In this document: positions 47,375 to 57,905 of the stretch, piece after piece
How positions within the stretch are numbered: the first letter of the stretch is position 1
Layout of the letters: each line of letters starts with the position of its first letter
Assembly (NCBI RefSeq): GCF_023159225.1
Contig: NC_063176.1
Span: forward strand, 11,296,963 to 11,360,962
Direction of reading: 5' to 3'
Origin: Perognathus longimembris pacificus
Taxonomy: Eukaryota; Chordata; Mammalia; Rodentia; Heteromyidae
DNA length: 64,000 nucleotides
Notes under the pieces: model-generated
What the model was told of the DNA's origin: nothing
Databases searched by the model: none
The model's input: only the letters and a program-made list of their open reading frames with translations
Program-made: the position numbers and the translations under genes

Positions 47375-48504
47375 AATGATATAAAGTTATAAGCACAGGG
47401 AAAGCCCAAGGACTACATAAATCCAGATAGAGGGACTTGACTGTCATTGCTGTCTGAGTCCTCAGACTATGACTATCAAATATAACTCTACTTGTCTGAG
47501 TTCAATTCTCATGTAGGATGTAAAGTCATTTATCTGTACCAAGACATATTCAAAATATTATAAATATTACATTTAAAAATGTATAAATGTACTTTTAACC
47601 CCACAAAAGCTCTTAAATTAAGAATCCTAACACTAGAAGGAAGTGAGCCAAGACAGTTTAAGAAACAGAGACCTGACAGAAAAAAATAGAAGCCATATTA
47701 TGCATTGGGGATAAATGAATTCAACAGAAAATTGCGTAGACATGTTTGCCTGAACTAAATGAACCAAAGACAAAGCTGACGTAAGTTGTGAATAATAACA
47801 GAAAGTAGAAACTATCATCCTTAAATATAGGGAAATAAAAGAAAATTGGTGGGACTACCATAAAGAACGCTGGCCAAAATGTGGTCCTATAGAGTTAGGA
47901 GAGTTATTGGCCTTTTGCTACATTGGTACCAGAATATGTTTAAGAGATGGTGGCATTGAGAGAGAAAGACTGGAGGCCAGAGGCTGCCCTGCTGCATGAT
48001 GGGATCCTACTCTGAGTTGCTCGTGACCAGCACAGCAGGTTCACATAGAACAGAAAGATACATTTTCCCTTTCTTGCCCTGCAATTTCCTCCAGCAGTTG
48101 GAAGTTTTAATGAGAAATTACATTTGTTTGCATTGTCTCCAACTGAGGATCATAAAGTAGTGATTAGCAAGGTAGACTTGATATAATGTGATAATAGTTT
48201 CATAACCATAAAATTGAATTTATAGATATGGGACCTCATTATAACTCAGTTTTCTAATTTTTGGATTTTGGAATGTACTTCAAAATGATATTATAAATAT
48301 TAAATAAACATATGTTCCCTAAAATAATAATGGTGTGTATTAAGTGTTCAATAAATGTTAGCTATTGAAATAAATGTTAACTATTAAATTCTCTAAGATA
48401 TGCAAGAAAATGGTTGGTAAGGAAAAGAAGAATCTTTTAAATTTATTCTATAGAAAAGAGATAAATCAATATTAGAATTGTAAACAACACTTCCAGAGAA
48501 AGCG
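47375..48504. other. intergenic stretch with no gene
   Basis: No gene or repeat supported. A direct repeat around AATAAATGTTA(A/G)CTATT near 48352-48386 is minor. Confidence 0.35.
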
Positions 48505-48523
48505 ATAATGCCTACAGCATTTT

Positions 48524-48555
48524 TTCTTTTTTTGTTTGTCCAATTCTTCCCTGTA
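48524..48555 (-). mobile_element. 32-bp retro-insertion flanked by a 19-bp TSD
   Basis: An exact 19-bp direct repeat ATAATGCCTACAGCATTTT (48505-48523 and 48556-48574) brackets 32 bp that begin with a T-rich tract (TTCTTTTTTTGTTTG). This is what an extremely 5'-truncated, L1-mediated insertion on the minus strand leaves behind: TSD, tail and a few bases of body. Confidence 0.8.
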
Positions 48556-48749
48556 ATAATGCCTACAGCATTTTAATGAGCCATGTTCTGTGTGCATGAG
48601 CCCATCCAGCAGACTCTCATATATGAAACCTGTATGTCTAAGGCAATAACATGAATTTTATTAAAATCTAAGACAAAGACATGTGTACATTTCCAAGTGA
48701 TATCACTACAAACTCTGCTTTGGGATATTCCTGTTTAGTAAAATTTTAA

Positions 48750-48865
48750 TATGAAGAAGTAACATTGACCAAGAACTATTGTACTTATTACCTGACTTAT
48801 GGAATTGTAACCCCTTTATACAACTAAGTAATATTAACACTAATAATAAAAAATTAAAAGGAGAA
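48750..48865 (+). mobile_element. L1 3'-tail fragment
   Basis: GTACTTATTACCTGACTTAT, GGAATTGTAACCCCTTTATA and ACTAATAATAAAAAATT closely follow the 3' end of L1-C (31860-31935). It is the last roughly 110 bp of an L1 of that type. Confidence 0.65.
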
Positions 48866-50330
48866 TTGGTATTTCTAAAAATATCAGAAAATATATAAAA
48901 TTTATGCTTAATCTCACTATTGTTATATGCTTCGAAAGCTGTTATTAGAAAAACAATATTTCCTAACATTTTCCATTGGTGGGCTACTGTAGGATCAAGA
49001 AGAAAAATAAAGTAAAACACCCCGCTTAACAATCACATATATTTGAATGAATTTTTTTTAGAAATATGATAAAAGCTACAATTAGATTAGTCAAGTAGTT
49101 TTATTAAACATATTTATTTATATTGATTTGAAAGTATTAGATTTAGCATTCTTAGCATAATAAAAACTACTGATATTTATTAAATGTCACAGTTCCCATA
49201 AATTAATTATTTTAACTAGTACAATAAGGTTATAAAATAAGAGTTATCACATTTTAACGATTAAAAAAGATCTTGAGAAAGATTTTCAACAGTTTGTAAA
49301 GTGACATGGATATTTATGGCTAAAGCCAATAATTCTTCCAGTTTACCATGTTGTTTTGGTTAAGTCATAATTATATATTTCTCATGTATTGATTTATTTT
49401 TTATAAACTAACAATTTAAGGAATTTAAAAAGAAGTTTCATTCCTTCTCTGGAATACACCTGTTTTTGTAAAGATTTTTCATCTGAAATAAAGATACAAG
49501 AATTAATAAAACGGCTCAGTGATTAATATAAATATACAGTGTTATGTATTGTTAGAGCTCCCCTAGAGATGAATGTGTACAAAATCTCTTAGTGAACGGC
49601 ATTCATAGAAGAATTTGAATTAAATTTAAAGTGTAGCTAGCACTGAGTATACTCAAAGAGCAAAGTTCCATTCTCGGTGAGGTTTTCTTCATTTGTTTGC
49701 AGCAATACCTACTGAGCTTGAACAAAGTTCAATGCATGTTTAACATGCATACATTTCCACAAATGCTGGCAGGAGAACATGAGTCCTACTAATATTTCTT
49801 GCCTATGTTCTATACCAATACAGAGACTAAGACTGATATTTATGTGCAAAGTTGACACTATCAATTTAATGACCATTGCAAGTACAACTAGTCCCTATAA
49901 GCCTGGGTCCCGCACGTGTTTAACCAACAGCAAAGGGAAAATATTTTTAATAAGCCTCCTGAACATGCACTTGTTTTATTGTCATCATCTCCTAAGAAAA
50001 ACAAGGTAACAATTTCTAATTATAGAACATTTACATGTAGTTGACACTAGATATGTTCTAGAGATGGTCTAAACTATATTAGAGGATGGAGGTAGGTTAA
50101 ATGCTTGTACTACTCCATGTTTTGTAAGAGACTGATCAGCTGCAGATCTTAAATTCCAAGGAGATCCTAAAACCAGTCCTCTGTGAATTCCAAGTGACCA
50201 CTGTAAGAAAACACACAAAAAACAAGCCTATAGTAATATATAAATAGAAGTAATATACTTATGAACAGACATAATATATTTATATATAATAATATATGAA
50301 CAGAAGCAACATATTTATTCCCTTAGTTAG
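48866..50330. other. intergenic stretch with no gene
   Basis: Very AT-rich; open frames of 76-108 codons without recognisable similarity. Confidence 0.35.
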
Positions 50331-50341
50331 AAAATTGTTGT

Positions 50342-50598
50342 TCGCGAGGCCACTGGTGGGTGGCTCATGCCTGCAATTCTAGCTTCTCTGGAGGGTGAGA
50401 TCTGAGGATCACAATTCAAAGCCAGCCTGGGCAGGAAAGGCGGTGAGTGAGATTCTTATTTCCAATTAACCACTAGAAAACTGGAAGTGGCACTGTAGCT
50501 CAAGTGGTAGAGCACTAGCCTTGAGGGAAGAGTTCAGGGACAGCACCCAGGCACAGAGTTGAAGACCCATGGCTGACAAAGAAATAAATATAAAAAAT
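50342..50598 (+). mobile_element. B1-like/Geo SINE, full length
   Basis: Sense: GTGGCTCATGCCTGCAATTC, GTGAGATCTGAGGATCACAA, AAAGCCAGCCTGGGCAGGAA, AATTAACCACTAGAAAACTG, GTAGAGCACTAGCCTTGAG. Exact TSD AAAATTGTTGT at 50331-50341 and 50599-50609. Confidence 0.88.
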
Positions 50599-50609
50599 AA
50601 AATTGTTGT

Positions 50610-51323
50610 CCACTAAAAGGAATACAAACTACCATTTATGAGTTAAGGAATATCAACAAAAGAGCAGAATAAGGACTTTCAGAAATGTTCTTGTTCAGAA
50701 ACTCATTATGAACACTGTTGAAACCAAAATCTTTCATCATCAACTGCCAGATATTTGGCATTTAGTCAAAAGTTTTTAGCAATTTTCCATGAATTTTACT
50801 CAAGAAAAACAGCCAACCTGTGTAAAACACCACCTGTTTTGTCATATTTTAAATTTCCCTTTACCCATCTTCCCCTGGCCAATTCTTTCGCTGCTTTGAA
50901 AGCAACAGTCCACATCAGTGGACCAGTAGTCTAATGTGAGGCTGGAATACTGTCAAAGACCTGTCCTAGAGAATTTTCACAATCTGACCTGGCCACTGGT
51001 CCCTGAAAGACTAAATACCCAGGGTTGTCCTCATTAATCCAGACTGAAATTTGCCTGTTGCCACCAGGCTTTTTCAAAATTTTTTTTCACAAAAAGAATC
51101 AAAGCTAAGTTTGAATAGTGTTTCCAACTGAGGTGGTAGGTAACAGAACAGAGAAGACAATGATGCTATCCAAGTGTTTGAAAGACATGGGCAATGCAAT
51201 GTCTATAGAAGATTTAACTTGGACATAATACTGGAAAATTAAAAAAAAACATGTGCTTCTAACTTCATGGGTTTTGTGCATAGGGCCATCAAATGACAAA
51301 GTTGTCATTTAACATACTAAGCC
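50610..51323. other. intergenic sequence with no recognised feature
   Basis: No supported feature. Confidence 0.35.
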
Positions 51324-51419
51324 AGGGGTGGGATGTAGCTTAGTGGCAAGATGCTTTCCTAGAAGTACAACACCCGGGGTTCAATCCCCAATACCAAAAA
51401 AAGAAAAGACAAAAAAAAA
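51324..51419 (+). mobile_element. monomeric ID-like SINE
   Basis: GATGTAGCTTAGTGGCAAGA (A-box region), GGGGTTCAATCCCCAATACC (B-box region), then an A-rich tail. No Geo half, and only about 20 bp before a dimeric copy in the same orientation. Confidence 0.75.
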
Positions 51420-51439
51420 AGTTTTAAAAAACCCAAACT

Positions 51440-51637
51440 GGGGCTGGCAATGTGGCTTAGCAGGAGAGGGCTTGCCTATCGCGCATAAAACCCTGGGTTT
51501 GCTTCCTCAGCATCACATAGACAGAAAAAGCCAGAAGTGGTGCTGTGGCTCAAGTGGTAGAGTACTAGCTTTGAGCAAAAAGAAGCCAGAGACAGTGCTC
51601 AGGCCCTGAGTTCAAGACCCAGGACTGGGAAAAAAAA
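51440..51637 (+). mobile_element. IDL-Geo SINE
   Basis: Sense dimer: GGGGCTGGCAATGTGGCTTA, CATCACATAGACAGAAAAAG, GCTCAAGTGGTAGAGTACTA, GAGTTCAAGACCCAGGACTG, A-rich tail. Confidence 0.9.
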
Positions 51638-52125
51638 CCCCTAAAATAATAAGCCTTACTGAAGATAACAATCCTTGACTCCACACTGCTGCCTGACATC
51701 ACAAGGTAAAAGGCTGACCAGCCCTATAGATCGTGTCTTCCCCAGGGAGATGGCAGTGTGCAGGGCAGGGAGTCAGGGCAGATGAAGCAGGAGCTCGGAG
51801 CATGATGTCAGTGAAAAAGCTCAACCCCTGCTCTCCCCAGTGGCACCTGGGAAGTGATCCAGGGTCCCTGGTCTAGGAGTGTTTACTAGGACTCCGTGGT
51901 CTGGGAGTGCAAGAAAAATGCAAGAAACTCTCAGATGTCTTACAGATATTTTTTCAATAGAGGGCTTTTAATAGTTTATTTAAAAAGACTAAACAGCAGA
52001 AGGCCAAATAAACAAAAAAAATGGTGTTTTTTTAAAGATAAAATAGGAAAAAAATAGCATCTTGGCAGATGGATTATAACACATGTATGTATGGATTCAG
52101 GAGGTTTTTTTTTTTTAAAGTTTTT
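51638..52125. other. intergenic block, partly GC-richer, unidentified
   Basis: About 51715-51915 is noticeably richer in G and C than its flanks but shows no frame, tail or TSD that I can define. Confidence 0.3.
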
Positions 52126-52240
52126 ATTATAAAACTGATGTACAGAGAGGTTACAGTTTCATACGTTAAGCATTGGATACATTTCTTGTACTGTTTACAG
52201 TTTCATACGTTAAGCATTGGATACATTTCTTGTACTGTTT
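52126..52240 (-). mobile_element. L1 3'-end fragment with a 44-bp tandem duplication
   Basis: Antisense L1-A-type 3' end (TATAAAACTGATGTACAGAG). The segment starting TTACAGTTTCATACGTTAAG occurs twice in tandem (52151-52194 and 52195-52238). The next L1 bases seen in L1-A are absent; a SINE follows instead. Confidence 0.8.
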
Positions 52241-52449
52241 TTTTGTTTTTGTTTTTTGCCAGTCCTGGGTCTTGGACTCAGGGCCTGAGCACCATCCCTG
52301 GCTTCTTTTTGCTCAAGGCTAGCACTCTGCCAACTTGAGCCACAGCGCCACTTCTGGCCGTTTTCTATATATGTGGTGCTGAGGAATCGAACCCAGGACT
52401 TCATGTATATGAAGCAAGCACTCCTGCCACTAGGCCATATTCTCAGCCC
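52241..52449 (-). mobile_element. IDL-Geo SINE
   Basis: Full antisense dimer: GCCAGTCCTGGGTCTTGG through TCTCAGCCCT. No convincing TSD. Confidence 0.9.
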
Positions 52450-52673
52450 TAATTTTCAGACATTTTTAATCATAATGTGCAACTAAACATGGGAATCATG
52501 ATGAGCTTAATAATTTGATCATGTAATCACAACTGATGGCCATATTTTACAGGTTAAATGTTTAAACTCAATAAGTAACCAAATATTCTTTCCAATCACC
52601 TTCTTAAACTTCTGTCATAGAGGCTTACTTGTTTGCTAGAGGATTTTTTTACAGAAAAAATTTAAGAAATGTG

Positions 52674-52674
52674 T

Positions 52675-52700
<26 letters not shown>
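52674..52700. repeat. (CA)n microsatellite
   Basis: About 13 CA units followed by TA-rich sequence. Confidence 0.93.
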
Positions 52701-52707
<7 letters not shown>

Positions 52708-53004
52708 CAATAATGCATAATATGCAAAATCATGGTTTACTAGTCAGGTCCACATTACAGCTAAACTGAAAAATATTGCTTAGAATGAAAACTTTGAAAT
52801 CTTACTTCAAACAACAGGAGGAGGAACAGATTTGATGTTACTAGAGCAATCATGAGGAAACAGAAAATTCTTTGCTTTGACAATTTTTACTGATTGAGGC
52901 AAATGTTTATCTCTGGTTATAAAGAGAAGACATTGAAATGTTCAAATCAAAGAAAAGTGAGGAGAAAAGCAGACTAAATTTCAGACTTTTACTATATTTT
53001 TATA

Positions 53005-53117
53005 GACACATATATACATACCTATGTATGTATATTTACACACATATAAATACATATACACAGATATATATGTTTATATATCTGTATACATACATATGTG
53101 TGTTTAAATACACATAT
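53005..53117. repeat. (CATA)n / (TA)n low-complexity tract
   Basis: Irregular CATA, TATA and GTAT units at the tail side of the following antisense SINE. Confidence 0.85.
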
Positions 53118-54106
53118 AGTATGGGGAGGTGTCTGGGGCTTAAACTTGGAGCTTTGTATTCTTTTTTGAGTGTTTTACTCAAGACTGGTGTCCAATTTGT
53201 CATTGCTAAAACATGGAACCAACCCAGATGCCCCTCAGTAGATAAGTAGATCAAGAAAATATGGTACATATACACAATGGAAGTCTATGCCTGTATCAGA
53301 AAGTATGACAGCGTTCTATTTATAAGGGAATGAAAAGACATGGAAAAAATCATCTACATGAAGTAAGCCAGACCCAAAGAAACATGGACGCTATGGTTCC
53401 CATCATGGGGACTAATTAGTACACATCTAGATAGTCCTAGAAGAAGATAACAATAGCTTAAGATCTATGCCAGTATGAACACATAAGATGATCCTAAGTG
53501 AAATGAACTTAAGTTATAAAAACAAGTGTATATCACTGTTGTAGTTATTTTCAACATGCCATGTGAAACCGTGCCCTTCTCTTTTTTTTCTTCTTTTTCT
53601 ATATTCCCTTCATGTGATTTTATCCCTGATAGCACTGTAACAGATTTTAATACCCTGGAGATTGTATATGTGTGTATTAGAATTAAGAAAGGGAACACCA
53701 AAACCAAGAGACATAGGACAAAAAGACAAACCAATGCAACAGCAATACTTACAAAACCTTACGGTGTTAACAAACTGTACAACTTATGGGAGCAGAGGAA
53801 AATGGGGAAGGGGAAGTTGGGGAAAAATGAGGGAGGAGGTAACAAGATGGATAAGAAATGCACTTACTCTATTACGGATGACACTGTAACCCCTCTATAC
53901 TTCATTTGACAGTAAAATAATTAAATATTTAAAAACAAAAGACTGGTGCTCCACCTTTTTAGTCAGAACTCTGTTTCTGCCATTTTACTGGTGAGTTTGG
54001 AAATAGGCATCTCACAGACTTGTCTGCCCAGCCTGGCTTTAAACTAGAGTCCTTAGGTCTCAGCGTCTGGTAGCTAGGGTTACAGGTGTGAACCACCATT
54101 GCCCAA
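53118..54106 (-). mobile_element. B1-like/Geo SINE split by an L1
   Basis: The antisense Geo half starts at 53118 (TATGGGGAGGTGTCTGGGGC) and breaks at ACTCAAGACTGGTG. It resumes at 53939 and continues through TTTACTGGTGAGTTTGGAAA, CAGCCTGGCTTTAAACTAGA and GTGTGAACCACCATTGCCC. Excising L1-D and one 10-bp repeat rejoins it. Confidence 0.82.
53191..53938 (+). mobile_element. 5'-truncated L1 (L1-D) inside a SINE
   Basis: Sense L1 of about 750 bp: it starts in the C-terminal ORF2 part (QFVIAKTWNQPRCPSVDK), then the 3' UTR ending ACTTCATTTGACAGTAAAAT and an A-rich tail. Exact 10-bp TSD AAGACTGGTG at 53181-53190 and 53939-53948. Confidence 0.93.
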
Positions 54107-55970
54107 TTCCTTCAAGAACTATTTAACATTCTACTTTGATTTAATTAAAGTGACTCAGAATATATTGGATGTTGAGGTGCTGGGTGCAGTGGAAATAATT
54201 CTTTCTTTCCCTCAGTGTAATTCTACCATAAGTGCACATTATTGAGGAAGATTGAGAATGAGCATTTTACGAACAGTAGCAAAAAAACAAAAAAATTAAG
54301 AGACAGAGAATCCAACAGGGCTTCAAAACCTGGAGGTCATATCAGTACGAATGGAAGAGAAATCCTGGAAGAGCTAAGACTACAGCTTACTTACAAATTA
54401 GGAATCTGATATTATGTGAATATAGTACATCAAAATTTAAAGAGTAAGGCATGTCTAAAATACAAAGGTTTTCTGGAGCTGGCCAAAGGTAAAAGGTAAA
54501 AGAACAGTCCTATAACAAGTTCTCTATGCCACTAGGATTGTGGTCGAGTAGCAGAAGGAAAATGTCCAGTGATCTAGGAAGCCAGAGTATTTTAGAATAC
54601 TATTTTCAGAAGAAGAAGGCACCAGTAGTTTACATTTAACCAACAGTGGCTGCAGGTAAGAGGAAGAGGAGGATGTAAAGCAGTCTTGGCACAGGAAAAT
54701 AGTCAAAAGGAAGGGTTTGTGGTTTCTTGGCAAGCAGAATACAGGGATCTTTTGGCTAAACTTCCACATCTAGGAAAGGAATGTGGAACTGGTTTTCCTG
54801 TGTCTTGGTTTAGCCGGAAACAGAAAGTGTCAGTTAAATAAACTGATCATACATCTTTTCTTCCTCACCCTCCTGGCTTCAACTAAATATAAGACATCAG
54901 ATTCTTTTATCAATTTGCTGAGAAAATGTAGGAACCCTGGAGTATAGACAAAGACCAGTTAGAACTCATTATGAAAGAAGCAGACAAAGCAGTATCTTGC
55001 ATTATTTCCCGAGTTCCCAATTCACAGTGATACAGTGAGAGACAGATAGCTCCTGTATGCACAAATCATGCAACACAGAAGAGTAACTCAGCAATTAATT
55101 AAGTAATGTCAATACATTTTCTATCATCTTTCCAAGATAGAAGGCCTCAGTTTTAATCTGGTTTTGGCCACATGAATAATAGTTTGAGAAATTAATTCTT
55201 CTTGAGAATTGACAGAGAAATCATACAGACTGAGGCCAAAAGAAACAAGCAAATCACCTTGAGCTAAACCCAGTGGACTAAACTCAGGGACAATAGCAAT
55301 AATAACCAATGAAAGAAAAAGATCTTTTACTCTTTCTTCATTATGAAATATTTTAGTAACTTCTTTTATCTCTAGATTTGTAAGTAGCAGAAACAATATG
55401 TTTTGTATGCTCAGCTTTACATAATTGTTATTTAATAATTCTAAGTTTAATAAAGAAATAAAAACTACATTACTGGGAGATCTGAGAAATGTCCATGATA
55501 TTTTTTAATGGATATTACAGAGAAGTTTTCCAACAGAACCAAGTTATTTTTGTTTATTTTTTTAAAAAATGTTATTGTAAAGGTGTTAAAGGAGAAGCAA
55601 GTTTAAAAATAGATAATCTTCCTAGTTATTTTGTTTTCTTGTTATTTTAACAATTCTTCTTAATTCTGTTTCAGAGTTTATCTTTAGATGATTAATTAGT
55701 TTTCATTTCCTAAACTAAAAGTTTCCTGACAACCTATGTTCATTTAAGGGTAACTTGTTAAATTGAAAATAAATATTATCAAAGCTTCAAAGCATATTCC
55801 ATAAAATTAAGAGAATTGAGGGGTGGGGAAGACGTGGGAGGAAAGGGGGGAATGATGAAATGGAGTAACATGGATCAAGATGCATGTATTCATAAACGAA
55901 TTTGTTGAGTAGGAATTCCTTTGTACAATTACTCAAAGATAATAAAATACAGCATTTGTTATTGTTAGTT
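54107..55970. other. intergenic stretch with no gene
   Basis: AT-rich; no recognisable coding or repeat signal beyond chance open frames. Confidence 0.35.
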
Positions 55971-55974
55971 TTCC

Positions 55975-57900
55975 TGATAATTGACATTCTTACTGGGGTG
56001 AGGTGGAATCTCAATGTTGTTTTTATTTGCATTTTTATGGCCAGTGATGTAGAGCACTTCTTCATGTTTGGGCTCCCTTATTAAAGACTACAGGGCTGTA
56101 GGTCTGAGGGATCATTTCTGGGTCTTCAATTCCATCTGTCTGGTCCTCAGGTCTATTCATGTGCCAGTACCGAGCTGTTTTTACAACTACAGCTTTATGA
56201 TGAAGTTTGAAGTTTTGTATTGATAGCCCTCCAAGCATGGTTCTTCCTGGTAATGATTGTTTTTGATATTTGGGGTCTTCTATTATTCCATATCAATTTT
56301 TGTATTGCTTCTTATATTTCATTAAAGAATGTCATTGGGATTTTGATGGGTATTCCATGAGTTTTGTAGATCGCTTTTGGCAGTATTGTCATTTTCTTGA
56401 TGTTAATCCTCCTAATCCAGGAGCACAGTAGGTTTTTCCACTTTCTTAAATGTGTTTTAGTTTCCTTTTTCAGGTTTTTAAAGTCCTTTGATTATTGGTT
56501 AAGTTAATTATTAGGTGTTTTGTTTTTGAAGCTTTTACAAAAGGAGTTGTTTTTCTAATATCAGCCTCTCTCTTCTCGTTATTGGCATACAGAAAAGCTA
56601 TTGATTTTTGTGGATTAATTTAATTTAATTTTATTTATTTATTTTTTTGCCAGTCCTGGGCCTTGGACTCAGGGCCTGAGCACTGTCCCTGGCTTCTTTT
56701 TGCTCAAGGCTAGCACTCTGCCACTTGAGCCACAGCGCCACTTCTGGCCATTTTCTATATTATGTAGTGCTGGGGAATCAAACCCAGAGCTTCATGTATA
56801 GGAGGCAAGCACTCTTGCCACTAGGCCACATTCCCAGCCCTTGTGGATTAATTTTATACCCTGTTACTTTACTCAATTTTCAGATCAGCTCATGTAACTT
56901 GGGAGAGGAATCTATAGGATCCTTTAAATACAGGATCATGGTAGTATCTTTCACTTTTAAATTTCAACATTGAGATTCCACCTTATTTCAATTAGAAGGG
57001 TCATTATCAAGAAATAATAACAGATGCTGGCAGCGATGTTGCCAAAATGGAAAGCTACTACACTGTTGGAGGGAATGTAAACTTCCCAACCACTCTGGAA
57101 AGCAATATGAAAGTTCCTCGAAAGACTAAACATCGAGCACCCCTATGATCTAGCAAGCCCACTCCTGGGCATTTACCCAAATGATCAGCAACAAAGATAC
57201 ACCAAAGCAACCAGTGCAATTGTGTTCATGGCAGCATTATTTACCATAGCTAAGAGATGGAATCATCCCAGATGCCTCGCAGAAGATGAATGGATCAAGA
57301 AAATGTGGTATATACATATAATGGGATTCTATACTTCCATCAGAAAGAGTGATATCACCCCAAGATAATGGAAAGATTTGGAAAAATTCATAGTAAGTGA
57401 AATAAGCCAGACTCAAAGAAACATATAGGCTCCTTGGGTTAGTACTAACAGAGGATCACAATACTTCAGTAGCTATATACATGTGACCATATAAAATGAT
57501 GCAGACCAAAGTGACCTACAAGATACAGAAATGAGATGTTTCCTTTTTTTATTGTATTGTTTGCAGGTATTTCTTTTTTTTGTCTTTTTTTCCCTTTGGG
57601 TTATCCACTGTTGTCACTGTTTTTTGTTTTGGGTACCCGTAGTCTTGCATATAAGTTTATCTGATTTGGGGAAATGAAGGGGAATCTCAGAAAGGATGAG
57701 ATAAAGGGCAAAAGGAGATGCAATGCAACAGTGATACTCACAGAACACTATGTTGGAAATTAACTTTGCAACTTGTGCAGGAGGGGATTCAGGGCAGAGG
57801 GAAAATGGGAGAAAACGAGGCTGCTAGTAACACTGTTTGAAAAGAAATGTACTCATTTCCTCGCTCATACAACTGTAACCCCTTTGTACATCACCTTTAA
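55975..57900. mobile_element. rearranged L1 mosaic (L1-E)
   Basis: Three L1 pieces. About 55975-56068 is antisense ORF2 equivalent to 12845-12940 of L1-A. About 56070-56945 is antisense ORF2 equivalent to about 13455-14115, interrupted by a SINE. About 56965-57900 is sense ORF2 C-terminus and 3' UTR. The last two form an inversion structure; the first may be part of it with an internal deletion, or a separate fragment. No open frame survives. Confidence 0.78.
56622..56840 (-). mobile_element. IDL-Geo SINE nested in L1-E
   Basis: Full antisense dimer with (TTTA)n-like tail. Exact 14-bp TSD TTGTGGATTAATTT at 56608-56621 and 56841-56854; the L1 sequence is continuous once it is removed. Confidence 0.94.
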
Positions 57901-57905
57901 GATCT

